Of a DNA stretch of 64,000 bases, positions 36,486 to 46,071 are shown one piece after another (positions within the stretch are counted from its first letter, which is position 1; each line of letters begins with the position of its first letter). The stretch comes from Spirodela intermedia. Taxonomy: Eukaryota; Streptophyta; Magnoliopsida; Alismatales; Araceae. The translations under genes and the position numbers were made by a program. The stretch is from assembly GCA_902729315.2 (NCBI GenBank), contig LR746267.1, forward strand, positions 4,775,386 to 4,839,385. Direction: 5' to 3'. Below the pieces are notes generated by a model, which saw nothing but the letters and a program-made list of their open reading frames with translations, was not told the DNA's origin and ran no database searches.

Positions 36486-36677
36486 TTAGATACATAGCAG
36501 AGTTAATAAAAATATAGCTAATAACTAAATTTCTTAGATACATTGCAGAGTTAATAAAAATATAGTTAATAACTAAACTTCTTAGATACATAGCAGAGTT
36601 AATAAAAATATAGCTAATAACTAAACTTCTTAGATACATAGCAGAGTTAATAAAAATATAGCTAATAACTAAACTTA
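36486..36677. repeat. 48-bp minisatellite, 4 copies
   Basis: TTAGATACATAGCAGAGTTA, then ATAAAAATATAGCTAATAAC and TAAACTTC, starts at 36486, 36534, 36582 and 36630 with exact 48-bp spacing. Copies differ at one to three bases. As 48 is divisible by three, the minus strand stays open and spells a 16-residue repeat (MYLRSLVISYIFINSA-like); I regard this frame as a by-product. Confidence 0.93.
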
Positions 36678-36763
36678 TTCAGGAAACACTATGTACCAAA
36701 TCTGGTACATCTTTTTATTCAGGAAACACTATGTACTAAATCAAATAATTCCATCTTTTTATT
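36675..36763. repeat. 40-bp direct repeat, two copies
   Basis: TTATTCAGGAAACACTATGT occurs at 36675 and 36715, each followed by ACCAAATC or ACTAAATC and later ATCTTT. It abuts the 48-bp array. Confidence 0.8.
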
Positions 36764-36771
36764 CCGTACTG

Positions 36772-36920
36772 TATATATCTTTTATAACAAAACAGGAACC
36801 ATAAGTATTATTCATAGGGCCATGAACATTTATACTATTTCTTACCTCCATAATATTAGATTTCACGACATAAATCGATTTACATATACATGTCAATGTA
36901 GGATGACTCATTATCTACCA
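36772..36920 (+). repeat. Dispersed repeat family 1, partial copy 3
   Basis: CCATAAGTATTATTCATAGG, then ACTATTTCTTACCTCCATAA and GATTTACATATACATGTCAA, matches 25250-25350 directly and 35670-35553 in reverse. It ends close to the GC-rich promoter-like DNA of the small gene at 37235. Confidence 0.6.
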
Positions 36921-37234
36921 TCTCATAACTGGAAAAGATTTTCAACACATCGAGGCTCGAGACTGCATACATCCGCTCTTGGCGCATCATATCCATCTAT
37001 TCCTCAGAACGGCCATAATCAAGCACTCTTCGCGGGCCCATTTGCAAAACAGTCGACACGTGTGAGGTCAAATACTTTCCACCCGTCATCCAGCGGGTCG
37101 TGGAAATCTTGTTTTCTTATCCGCTATGTCCTTTAGCTCGCGGTCACCCTCCGACTTCTCCGTGCACGCGTCTTCTACCAAGTTATACCCACAATTGGTA
37201 ACGTTCCTGGAGCAGTAGTAGTATCAGAATAAGG

Positions 37235-37570
37235 ATGGGGTGGCTCAACAAGCTGAAGCAGCTCTCCGCCGAGAATTCCCCAACATCTCCCAAAGGTTGG
37301 GCCTTTCTTCTTTGTTACTTGGGGCCCCCATGACCCCTGTACTTTCTGTTTCTGACGATCTGTGTGCATTGGATTCGGTCGGCAGAGGGTGGCGGTAGCG
37401 ATCAGAGGAGCGGCGGCAGTGCCGCTGCCTCTGCGGCGGTGAGCACACCGTCACCGGACGCCAAGGAGAACGTTTCCCCGATCGTCTTTAATCCCGGCAG
37501 TAACCTGTTCACCAAGGCCATCGGCGCCGAGATCCTCGACAAGCCCCCGCCCAGCGCCGCCACCGGATAG
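37235..37570 (+). CDS. Small plant protein, unrecognised, about 81 residues (2 exons)
   Basis: Exon 1, 37235-37295, begins MGWLNKLKQLSAENSPTSPK. A GT-AG intron (37296-37385) is followed by exon 2, 37386-37570, in matching phase (G plus AG gives Glu). The protein continues EGGGSDQRSGGSAAASAAVS and ends in a more conserved-looking tail, NPGSNLFTKAIGAEILDKPP, before TAG. The composition is typical of a small soluble, partly disordered plant protein: an N-terminal amphipathic segment, a Ser/Ala/Gly linker and a C-terminal motif. No signal peptide or membrane segment is seen. GC content rises sharply here against the AT-rich flanks, and the 300 bp upstream look promoter-like. Without splicing, the exon 1 frame stops after 33 codons. 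I do not recognise the family and assign no function; the intron is an inference from splice sites and phase. Confidence 0.55.
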
Positions 37571-37856
37571 ACGGGTTCGCACCTCCCCCTCCCTCCCCCC
37601 CCCCCCGGGCTCTTATTTTCTCTCTATCTATCCATCTGTTTTCTCTCCCTTGTAACAATATATCGATAATTGGGGGGCTTTAAACCGTGGCGACCAAGAG
37701 GTCGCATCCCTGAAGAGGACGGTGTACCTAGGTACGTAGGTTGCCCGCTTTCGTGTGATGCAGTCACCATGCCATATGCCATCTTCTTTCGTACTCCAAA
37801 GGTGGTTATCTCGTGTGTAGCGTTTGAATAAGTTCTTCCAGTGCGTGTGAAGGGCA
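37571..37856. other. 3' flank of the small gene
   Basis: Contains a pyrimidine-rich stretch (CCCTCCCTCCCCCC... near 37587-37607) directly after the stop, probably 3' UTR. No other gene is seen. Confidence 0.4.
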
Positions 37857-38210
37857 TCATCCCTCTGGTACATGTACTGTGGATGCTGTGCACGAAAGTA
37901 AGATCTTGGTGTTCGAGTCAGTCTTGGCGAACAAGCCCAACGGCCCCACTAAGTTCCTGCACCAGACCAAGGGCAGAGCAACGAGCTGACTTGAGAAGGT
38001 GCAACCCAGATCCTTCACCAGCTTACGGCTCTCCCCTGGACATCCACCGTCAGAAATAGAACTATCCTGAATCGCTCTAAAAGCGTCCGAAACTTCCAAG
38101 GTTCCGAGTGCAGCTTTTCTGGGTCCCGTCCCCAGCCCTGAGTAGGACAGAGGAGTTCCAGAGGGACCCTTGCCAATCTGAGGAAACAAGTAAGAGCTGG
38201 CCTGAATGAT
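37857..38210 (-). pseudogene. Gene-like fragment, inverted duplicate of 24488-24820
   Basis: On the minus strand a frame of about 105 codons is open from TTGTTTCCTCAG (possible splice acceptor): IGKGPSGTPLSYSGLGTGP, later DAFRAIQDSSISDGG, KLVKDLGCTFSSQLVALPLV and NLVGPLGLF. The other copy at 24.5 kb keeps the DNA similarity but has broken frames. Whether this is a live exon, a pseudogene or a fragment carried by a transposon cannot be settled here. I do not recognise the protein. Confidence 0.5.
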
Positions 38211-38239
38211 TAAGAATGATTAGGCAAGAAAACCCACAG

Positions 38240-38440
38240 AAGACAATAAAGTTATGAAAAATTATGTAAAGGAATCAAATCCCCTACACTAATGTGATGA
38301 TTATGTAAGAGAAAATTATTGACATCCTTAATGTGATGATACCTATAATATAACAATGAGCTTGTTGGCACAATTACATGGAGAATTATTACCTCGTTGG
38401 CTTTGTAAATTTCAATCTTATGGATGGCAGCTTACTTTCA
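38240..38440 (+). repeat. Dispersed repeat family 1, partial copy 4
   Basis: ACATGGAGAATTATTACCTC, then GTTGGCTTTGTAAATTT and CTTATGGATGGCAGC, matches 25455-25515 directly. It lies next to the duplicated gene fragment, as copy 1 also does. Confidence 0.55.
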
Positions 38441-39599
38441 AGATTCTATCACACAGTTTCAGAAGATTTGGGTTTGGAAATCATTGATAAATAATCAAGA
38501 ATATATAATTCACTGGTTGAGTGAATACCCAATCAACCAAACTGAATGTAACTATCATAAGCCTTCAAAATTTGTTCAAAATCTTGCCAGAAGTAAAAAT
38601 AAGAATAACTAAATTAAAAATAGCGACGAGGAAATAAATATTGTTGCGATTCCCCTCCATAAAATATTAAATATCTCCATGAGTATGCAGTATGTAATCG
38701 AGGAAATCCTATGATCTAGAAAAAAATAGGATATGAACATCATACCGCATAATGGGGATGTGTAAAACTTAAGTTTGTTTATCTTATGTGCCCTAATATG
38801 AAAGAGATCTCGGTCATGAAATGGTTGAAGAAATAAGAAAAAATCTGCATACCCCTTTTTATGTCTCTGCATTTTAACCATAAGCAAGATTAAGATGTTT
38901 CACCTTGCCACCAAATGTTCTTATCAGCTGATTGTAACTCAACTGGACTCGATTCCACTGTCTGAAGTTTAATGTAAATGAAGTTCTGGGAAAAACAATG
39001 ACAGCACTAGTGAACAAGAATAATTTGCATTTTATAGGAGGCGATTGTGAAAGCAAAAGAACATTTTTGGGGATATGTTGTCACTGATACCTAGAGAGTG
39101 ATGATGAGTAACTAAGGAGGACATGCTGTTCAGGAAAACCAATGTGTTTTAGAAGTGGAGGAAGAGTAATTTTAGGGAGGCATCTCTTCTACCACTCAAA
39201 TAATAGAAAGTTTTCTATTTGCTCACAATTTTTCTAGACACAAAGAAGGAAAATAACAACCTAGGTTAAGGGAATGGACGGAACCCAAAACTAGAATAGC
39301 AGGAGAAGTTTAGGGCTGTCAAAGAAAGCTTAAGCACTTGATGATGAGGACAACCGCTCTCCTTTGTCACAACAGTGTGATTCTCTCCCATGTCTGCCTT
39401 GGCCCAACCGTAATACCTTTCCCCACTCTAGAAAAAAATGGCTTAAGTTCCTGTCCTTAATTGGGTTTGATATTATTTTTGGGCATCTTTATCCTTCTTG
39501 TGTAGTTTAGGCCCACAAGGGGCTTATAATTAGCCCCCTACCCTATGATAGAGATCTTATCCTTAATGTGTAAGTTTGGAAACTTGTTTTTGTATGACC
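38441..39599. other. AT-rich spacer, no gene seen
   Basis: Only short frames; nothing is recognised. Confidence 0.35.
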
Positions 39600-39780
39600 T
39601 TTACAAATTTCTTTGTTAGTTCATAATGTGCACTTGTCGTTATGTTTTAAATGCCTATTATTTAATAATATTTATAATTAAAACTTAATAACATATTAGT
39701 ATAGTTGTAAATCTTAGGTCGAACACAAAGAGATTGATTAATCTATCATAAAAAAGAAATTTAGTTTATATATAGAGTGT
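39600..39780 (+). repeat. Dispersed repeat family 2, first copy
   Basis: GTGCACTTGTCGTTATGTTT, AATAATATTTATAATTAAA, TCTTAGGTCGAACACAAAGA and GATTGATTAATCTATC recur at 40940-41100 in the same order. The phrase TTAGGTCGAACACAAGGAGA is reminiscent of text near the ends of large plant LTR elements. Confidence 0.7.
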
Positions 39781-40189
39781 TAAAGTTAGATTTTTGTGTT
39801 TTAATTAATTTTATTATTTTATTTTATTTTGTTAACTTCAGAATAAAGATAAGATATATTATTAATTATGGAGGTCTAAAGTTAAAATAATTAGCATAAT
39901 TTTAGATTTTTTAAAAATAGAAAAAATATTTTGCTTGCTTGTAAGCCAACATTCGGCAACTGACCCAGAGGGGTGCTGCAGTTTGAGTGGGTAGACCCAA
40001 ATCGGGGGAGCCATGAGCTAGGCTCGAGTGACAAAGGACTCACTCTGCGCACGTGTGCGTTAGTCCCCTACCACGTCCCGGTGGGCCAACTGGTCGTGGA
40101 GCAAGGAGCATTGTACACATGTGTGTGCATGAGGGTGTTCATAGAGTCACATCATCAAATAAGCCAGATTTTGCGGCTGGTGAACTACC
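39781..40189. other. Spacer with a GC-richer island
   Basis: 39950-40140 is locally GC-rich (CCACGTCCCGGTGGGCC) between AT-rich flanks. No protein family is recognised in its short frames. Confidence 0.35.
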
Positions 40190-42240
40190 ACGATACCAAA
40201 TGCATAAAGTAATCCAACAACAGTTCACGAATCCAACAGTGCTCAGCATGCATGTGGCCTTAAATGATGATCTAACGACTAAGGAGGTGCGATAGTACCA
40301 AGGACTTAAGTTCTCGATCGACAACATTTTATGGCAGGTTGATCCTATGTTGCTCAACGTGCTATATGACAAAGCACATTTGATCTAGTGGCTCACGAAG
40401 CACCACAATATTGGGAACTTAAGTTCTCACACATATCATCATTAGAGATATAAAGACAATAATCAATTATTATATGATAAAATCACACTGAAAATTTATT
40501 ACAACTAGTTTTCATCAAAATATTAATGACACATGTTAAGAATGCTATGATATTCTTTAAGAACATATCTCCTTACAATTTGATCATTACCCAAGTAATA
40601 TAAATTATGATCATGACAAAAATAATTTTTAATCTTAGAAAAAAGATGATTTTTTCTATTCTTATCTCACCATTCTAGAAGTTTTTTGGAAACTAGAAAA
40701 TTGACAATATGTGCATACCATGGTGATGGTTGACGTTGAGCTGCTATCAATTGTTCATCTAGAAATGCATCTTGTAAAGGTGTTACATTTATTTTGGTAT
40801 CACTCAATCTAGAAATGTCTCCCTAAGATGATTGGTGTATTATAAAACTATTTATTAAAATCTATTTCCAGCACTACAAAATCAACTGAAAATTTACACT
40901 CTTTAACTGTCACTATCACATTTTCTAAAATACCTTTAGGATGTTTGGTGTGCACTTGTCATTGTATTTGAATGGACACTATCTAATAATATTTATAACT
41001 AAGGCTTAATAAAATATTAGTATAGAAGTAAGTCTTAGGTCGAACACAAGGAGATTGATTAATCTGTCGTGAAAGTTAATTTAGTTTATATATAAAATGA
41101 TTTTAATATTTCATTAATATTTTATGGGAATAATAAAATAAAAGGGTGAGGTGAGAAGAATAAAAGAAGAGAAGTAGAGAAAAAGGAGGAAAAAATAGAA
41201 GAGAGAGAGAGAAGAGAGAGCTTCACCAAAGAGAAGGGATGAGATCTCTTGCAAAAGGGAGAGAAAAAAAGAGAAAGAGAGAGCTCTCATGAGAGAGAGA
41301 AGGGATGAGATCTCTTGCACAAGGAAGAGAAAAAGATAAGACGAAAATGAAGAAAGTGAGAAATACGGTCAACCAATTTTCTCAAACAAATCTGTGCTCG
41401 AGGATCCACACACATGACACGAGGTCAGCCGTGAATATCTCCAACTTATTTTAACCATTGAACACTCATTAATTAGTCTTTAATCTCAATGATTTCACAT
41501 TTGAAAATAGAAAAATACTCGTTATTTGCAGAACACTAAGAATGTAAATACATCAAAATTTGACTGCAAAAATCAATAGAAAACAAGTTGAAAATGATCT
41601 TAACTTGATCTCATACGAGTTTTGGAGGATTTAGAAGAGAGGAAGAGCAAAGATCATTCATCAAGTTTTGAATTAGTTCAATCAAAACTTGCATGAAATG
41701 GAAAGAATTTATCGTAAAATGTAAATAAATGACAAAAGTAGGTAAGTAAATACTGAAAATAGGAAATAAATTATTGTCAAAGTATAAACTGCTTTCTAGA
41801 CAATTGAAGATACTAGTGTGGCGGCTTGGTTTTATCTAGTCGTGCCACACCACGTCGGAAGTCACAAAAGTATCATCTGGAACTGTTGTGCCACTTGCTG
41901 GAGAGATCCGCCAAAAGAGGGGTCGACCACATTGTCATCGTCGTCTAGGAGAAAAAGGGAAGAGCTGACCACTCATTGGAGGCCTTGAGTGTAGTTGAGG
42001 GAGGAAGAAGCTTGCCAATCGCTAGAGACGTTGATCGTGCAAAAGGAGGGAAGAACGAATTGTCGTATTCGTGACTATCATTAGGATTTTAAAGATAATC
42101 GATAACATCTATTTTACCAGACAATAATTAATTATTGTCTTTATATCTCTAACGGTGATATGTGTGAGAACTTAAGTTCTCAGTATCGTGGCACTTCAGG
42201 AGTCATTGGATTAGATGAGCTTGGTATTTCAGAGAAGCTT
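40190..42240. mobile_element. Repeat element copy B flanked by inverted ends
   Basis: The left part (40190-40490, plus strand) and right part (42240-42105, minus strand) share GAACTTAAGTTCTCACACAT and a TTAGAGATATAAAGACAATA segment followed by AT-rich text, so they are inverted relative to each other with about 1.6 kb between. The interior minus strand matches copy A at 31040-31400 (shared TGACCTC, ATGTGTGTG, GAGCACA and the CT/GA-rich block with AGATCTCA). No transposase is seen. Nesting of two copies is the simplest reading. Confidence 0.55.
40940..41100 (+). repeat. Dispersed repeat family 2, second copy
   Basis: GTGCACTTGTCATTGTATTT, AATAATATTTATAACTAA, TCTTAGGTCGAACACAAGGA and GATTGATTAATCTGTC follow the order of 39600-39780. 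Confidence 0.7.
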
Positions 42241-42384
42241 CAGGCTTAACTAATTCTCCCGACTATGGTGTTTTTGAAAGCATAGCTTGTATATATGCTT
42301 ACAAAGGCTCTCCATGATCCTTTGCTAGATTCCACTGCAAGCTCAAAGCTTTCGATCTCTATGTTTCAGTTTGAGTGAGTTTGT

Positions 42385-42385
<1 letters not shown>

Positions 42386-42424
<39 letters not shown>
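42386..42424. repeat. (AT)n microsatellite
   Basis: About 19 uninterrupted AT units. No function is implied. Confidence 0.9.
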
Positions 42425-42426
<2 letters not shown>

Positions 42427-43430
42427 CATTTATATCTTTATGAGCCTAACCCACTTTTTTTTCTCTCATCACCCTTATATGTATAGGGCTCTTACTCTAT
42501 TTTCAAAATTATTATATTATTTTATGTCTACACAATTCATAAATTCCTCTCTTCTTATCATTGTCATACAATTCAAAAGAGGTTTGATTTCTAAATTTTT
42601 TACTTCAATTCTTATAAAAGTTATAAATCTTATTAGGAGTTTTCTCTATAAAAACTACACATAAAAAATCAATCATATTTCTATATTGTCCTAATACTTC
42701 ATCATAAAAAATTATATTAATTACCACTTAAGTATAGCATGATGAGAACACTAAGTAAATCTTTGAATTCTTCTCATACCTCATATTAAGTTTCTTCTAG
42801 TTTTTGAGAAATATTCTCTATATGTTTTCTCATATTTTGAGTTTGTTTAAGAGAGATTTTTTTTAAAGAAAGACTTATTCTATATCTTTCAAACTAATTA
42901 ATTCTCTATCTAATGTGGATAGCCAATAATTAATCTTGTCCTTATGTGTATGAGAAAATAATTTTATCTTAATAGTTTTCGATGTAGCTTGAGAGAAATT
43001 TACTAAATCATAAATCATATGAAGTTTTTTCTAAATGATGATGTGATTCTTCTAAAAGTAATTCATGAAAATTATGGAGTATTTAGAAAATTCTTGAATC
43101 GATTTTGAATTTAACCGTGAGTGCTAATGGGACTCTAATATTAAATGATCATTGATATGAAATAGAAATCTATTAATTTTATAATAATTTAAAACTAAAT
43201 CTTTTGTTACAAATACTTTATTTTACTATAAAATTAAGGAGAAATTATAAAAATATCTCTTATTAAAATTATGAAGGAAAAGTGACTCGGATTTTTAAAC
43301 CTATAGTTTCTATTAGAATTAGAGAATAAATACCAAATTTGAAGCAAAATTATATTAAAGATAAGCTCAACAATTCATCTAAGTTCCTTAATGCCTACAA
43401 GTCATCATTACTGCTGTCAATCTTACTACT
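42425..43430. other. AT-rich spacer, no gene seen
   Basis: It looks like decayed retroelement DNA, but I cannot place it in a family. Confidence 0.3.
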
Positions 43431-44164
43431 GATCTAATTATCGGCCGTTAAACATAACCATGCCTTTAATGGGTAACAATAATCCCCACCAACCAAGCTC
43501 TGCTCGCATTGAGGAATAATGAATGCTGGGGAAGGGGCAGTAAAGGGCGGACAGTGGGGGGGCGGTGGGGGAGAGGAGGGGGGCGCAGCAGCTGGTCTGG
43601 ACATCCCACCGTCCACTGATCCCGCTTACCCACTACCGACCGACGGCGAAATCTTAACAAACGGGCACACCCGGCCATATCTTCTAGTCACCAGCCCACA
43701 ACCTACTAGATGCGCGTCACTTTCCTAAGAGAAAAGGAAGATAAAGCGGGCAAGTTATTTGCATATATCTATACATATTTATATGTCTGCATATCTCTTT
43801 GAAGCCTCGTCGCCTTTCCTCCTACGTCGTCGCCCTTTCCTCGCGGCGGCTGGATTCACAATCTGGCAAGGAAGGGTCCTAGGGGGAACGGCCTAGCGCG
43901 AACGTAGCAAACATCGTGTGTGAGGGAAGGGGGAGTCGGAGAAACAGATGTCGCCTTGTCTGACGATAATTTACGGCCCCTACCGTATTCGAATGTCGGC
44001 ACACCGGCAGGCAGGACAGAAGAGGTCGGGTAAGATCGAGGGCCTCTCCCCTCTTCACCGCTATCTACAATACGGCTTTATACTAGACGCGCGCTACCCG
44101 CCACCTTCGGGGCAGGTAAGCGCCGCCACCGCGGCGGCGAGTTGGTCGCATGGGGAGGGGTGGG

Positions 44165-44217
<53 letters not shown>

Positions 44218-44286
44218 GGGGACCGGGGGAGAGGGGAAGAGGATCAGTGGGCATTCCGTCGAGCACCTTAAGGCCGCCCGCCGCTG
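43431..44286. other. GC-rich 3' flank of the glycosyltransferase gene
   Basis: GC content rises sharply at about 43430. The 3' UTR of the minus-strand gene lies here, including the poly-G run at 44167-44216. Frames of 70-110 codons here are Gly/Pro runs from simple sequence; no gene is recognised. Confidence 0.4.
44167..44216. repeat. Poly-G homopolymer, 50 bases
   Basis: Fifty consecutive G on the plus strand, ended by A at 44217. It lies about 70 nt beyond the glycosyltransferase stop codon, so the transcript of that minus-strand gene would carry poly-C in its 3' UTR. Length in an assembly is often unreliable for such runs. Confidence 0.85.
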
Positions 44287-45336
44287 TCATTCCCGGAAGA
44301 GGACGCTGTTGGCGATCTCCATCAGTGGCCCGAGGCAGGCCGGCGAGAACTTACGGGCGAAGAGATACGAGTGGGTGCCGTTTGACCGGCGCAGCTCCCC
44401 GACGAGGTCCGCCGTCACCTCCGCGGGGCCGTAGGTGTGCGGGTGACCACCGACGCTGCCGGTCCAGTTCACCCGCGTGAGGGTGTAGCCGCTGCAGCCC
44501 GCCGGGTCCTGCGTCGAGAGAAGGGTGGGGAAATAGTGTTCCTCCGGGTAGCAGGAGTTCTCCCTGGACTTGAGGCACGGCCTCCTGAATTTGTTCCACA
44601 GCCGGCGGTCGCGCACCACCAGCAGGGCGTGCCTCCGCGTCAGGACGAAGAACTGGGAGCCCACCCGGAACTGGTCGAAGGGGACTTCGGGGAGCATGAC
44701 GTCGTCCCCTCGGGCGACGTATCGGCTCCAGAGCTCCGGCTCCCCAGCGAGGATCTCGATGAAGCTGCGGTACCGGGGACCGGCCTCGAAGAGGGCATTG
44801 TAGACGAAGCGGAAGGAATGGAGGGGAACACAGTACTGGGAGACAAGGGCGAAGAAGGCGTTGGCGGGATCGTCGAGGAGCGCAGCAGCGAGGAGGCGGC
44901 GGGCGGCGGAAATGAGGGTGGGGGACGCGCGCTGGGTGGGCTTGGCGGGGACGAAACGATCGCGGAAGATGCTGCGGGGAGGCGCGACGGAGACGGTGGG
45001 ATCGGCGTGGACGTAGATATTGAAGAGGCCAGCGTGCCCGCGGAAGAAGCGCTCCCAGAGAGGGGCGAAGAAAAGGTCGGAATTGGTGAGAAAGAGGAAG
45101 GCCACCTTGGGCGGGGAAGAGAGGCGGACACGCAGGCCGCGGGAGGAGGCGACGGTGGCGGCGCGGCGGAAGAGAGCGAGGTCGTCGAGCTCGTCGGAGG
45201 CGGGAATGGGGGGGAGGGTCTTGGGGGCCAGGATGCGCGGGGCGAGGAGGAACAAGAGAGGCAGAGAGAGGAGGATCAGGAGGGAGGAGAGCACCAGGGG
45301 AGACCTGGAGGAGGCGCACCAGGGTGGCGACGCCAT
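44287..45336 (-). CDS. GT14 / BC10-like glycosyltransferase (core-2/I-branching type)
   Basis: Single-exon type II membrane protein of 349 residues, probably Golgi-located. Residues about 12-34 form a signal anchor (LVLSSLLILLSLPLLFLL). The Branch (GT14) domain follows: PKVAFLFLTNSDLFFAPLWE, FNIYVHADP, SQYCVPLHSF, FDQFRVGSQFFVLTRRHALL, CYPEEHYFPTLLS, and VNWTGSVGGHPHTY near the end. These are hallmarks of the plant family that includes rice BRITTLE CULM10, linked to cell-wall cellulose and arabinogalactan proteins; the donor and acceptor here cannot be told from sequence. I chose the ATG at 45336 because its context (GCGGCCATGGCG) is excellent; the frame stays open upstream to another ATG at 45477, which would add 47 residues ahead of the anchor in a poor context. 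The gene is very GC-rich, so antisense frames are also long. Confidence 0.9.
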   Translation of the reverse strand: MASPPWCASSRSPLVLSSLLILLSLPLLFLLAPRILAPKTLPPIPASDELDDLALFRRAATVASSRGLRVRLSSPPKVAFLFLTNSDLFFAPLWERFFRGHAGLFNIYVHADPTVSVAPPRSIFRDRFVPAKPTQRASPTLISAARRLLAAALLDDPANAFFALVSQYCVPLHSFRFVYNALFEAGPRYRSFIEILAGEPELWSRYVARGDDVMLPEVPFDQFRVGSQFFVLTRRHALLVVRDRRLWNKFRRPCLKSRENSCYPEEHYFPTLLSTQDPAGCSGYTLTRVNWTGSVGGHPHTYGPAEVTADLVGELRRSNGTHSYLFARKFSPACLGPLMEIANSVLFRE

Positions 45337-46071
45337 GGCCGCGATCGGGCTGCGAGGATCGGCGAGTACGGTGGGGGCTTTGATCGCACGGCGCGGCGAA
45401 GGAGCTGCTATATCATCGCCGGGGGAGGGGAAAGAAGAGCAGCAGCACCCAGGAGGCGGCCGGATGGAATCGCCCATCCATTCGTGTTCGCCCCCTCGGC
45501 CGACTCCGAGGGGATCGTTTTTATTAAGTTATGATTCTTCTTTTCAAGATGGATGGGCAGCGATCTTCCTTCTCGCCCCCGCCATTCCCGTCGCACTCGA
45601 ACTTCACCAACTCGGGGGGTTGGTGAGGACGCGAGTCGTCTGCCATGGCCTTCCCTCCCTCGCGCCGATTACGTCGAGCCCACGCCACGAACGAGCGAGC
45701 TCATCCGAACCGATCCGATCCCTGGGCAACGGCGGCAGCCGAAAATATCCAGTCTTTGATTGTCGTGGAGGCCCGCCGAGAGGAGGGGTAATAAATTATC
45801 GTCCGGCGCAGAATGAACGTGCAACGGACACACGGATGTTGGAAACAGTGCGGAAGCGAGCAGGGGTCCGGGGTCTGCCTTCCCTCACTTTCGGTCTGAG
45901 GCAACGGGTAAGACACCTTGAACGGGGGCCTACGTCAGAAGCACGTGAAGGCCTCGACGAAGAAGAAGGAGATGGCGGCTAAGCATAATCGAAGCGAAGT
46001 AGGGGAGGGAGAGAGAAATTCACAGACGTTGAATTACTTCAGACAGAAAGCAAGTATCAAGACACATGGCA
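45337..46071. other. Intergenic region between the GT14 and IQD genes
   Basis: Both neighbours are on the minus strand, so this holds the GT14 5' region and the IQD 3' UTR. A long plus-strand frame crossing 45020-45982 is antisense to GT14 and not credible as a gene. Confidence 0.5.

Noticed and set aside
36412-36639. Repeat protein frame MYLRSLVISYIFINSA on the minus strand
   Set aside because: A consequence of the 48-bp tandem repeat, in AT-rich DNA without promoter or conservation.
44437-45534. Open frame of 365 codons on the plus strand
   Set aside because: It is antisense to the GT14 gene, whose GC-rich codon pattern keeps the opposite strand open; composition is Gly/Glu/Arg-rich without any domain.
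45020-45982. Open frame of 320 codons on the plus strand
   Set aside because: Overlaps GT14 in antisense and continues into its promoter; basic and Arg/Gly-rich, as expected by chance in GC-rich DNA.
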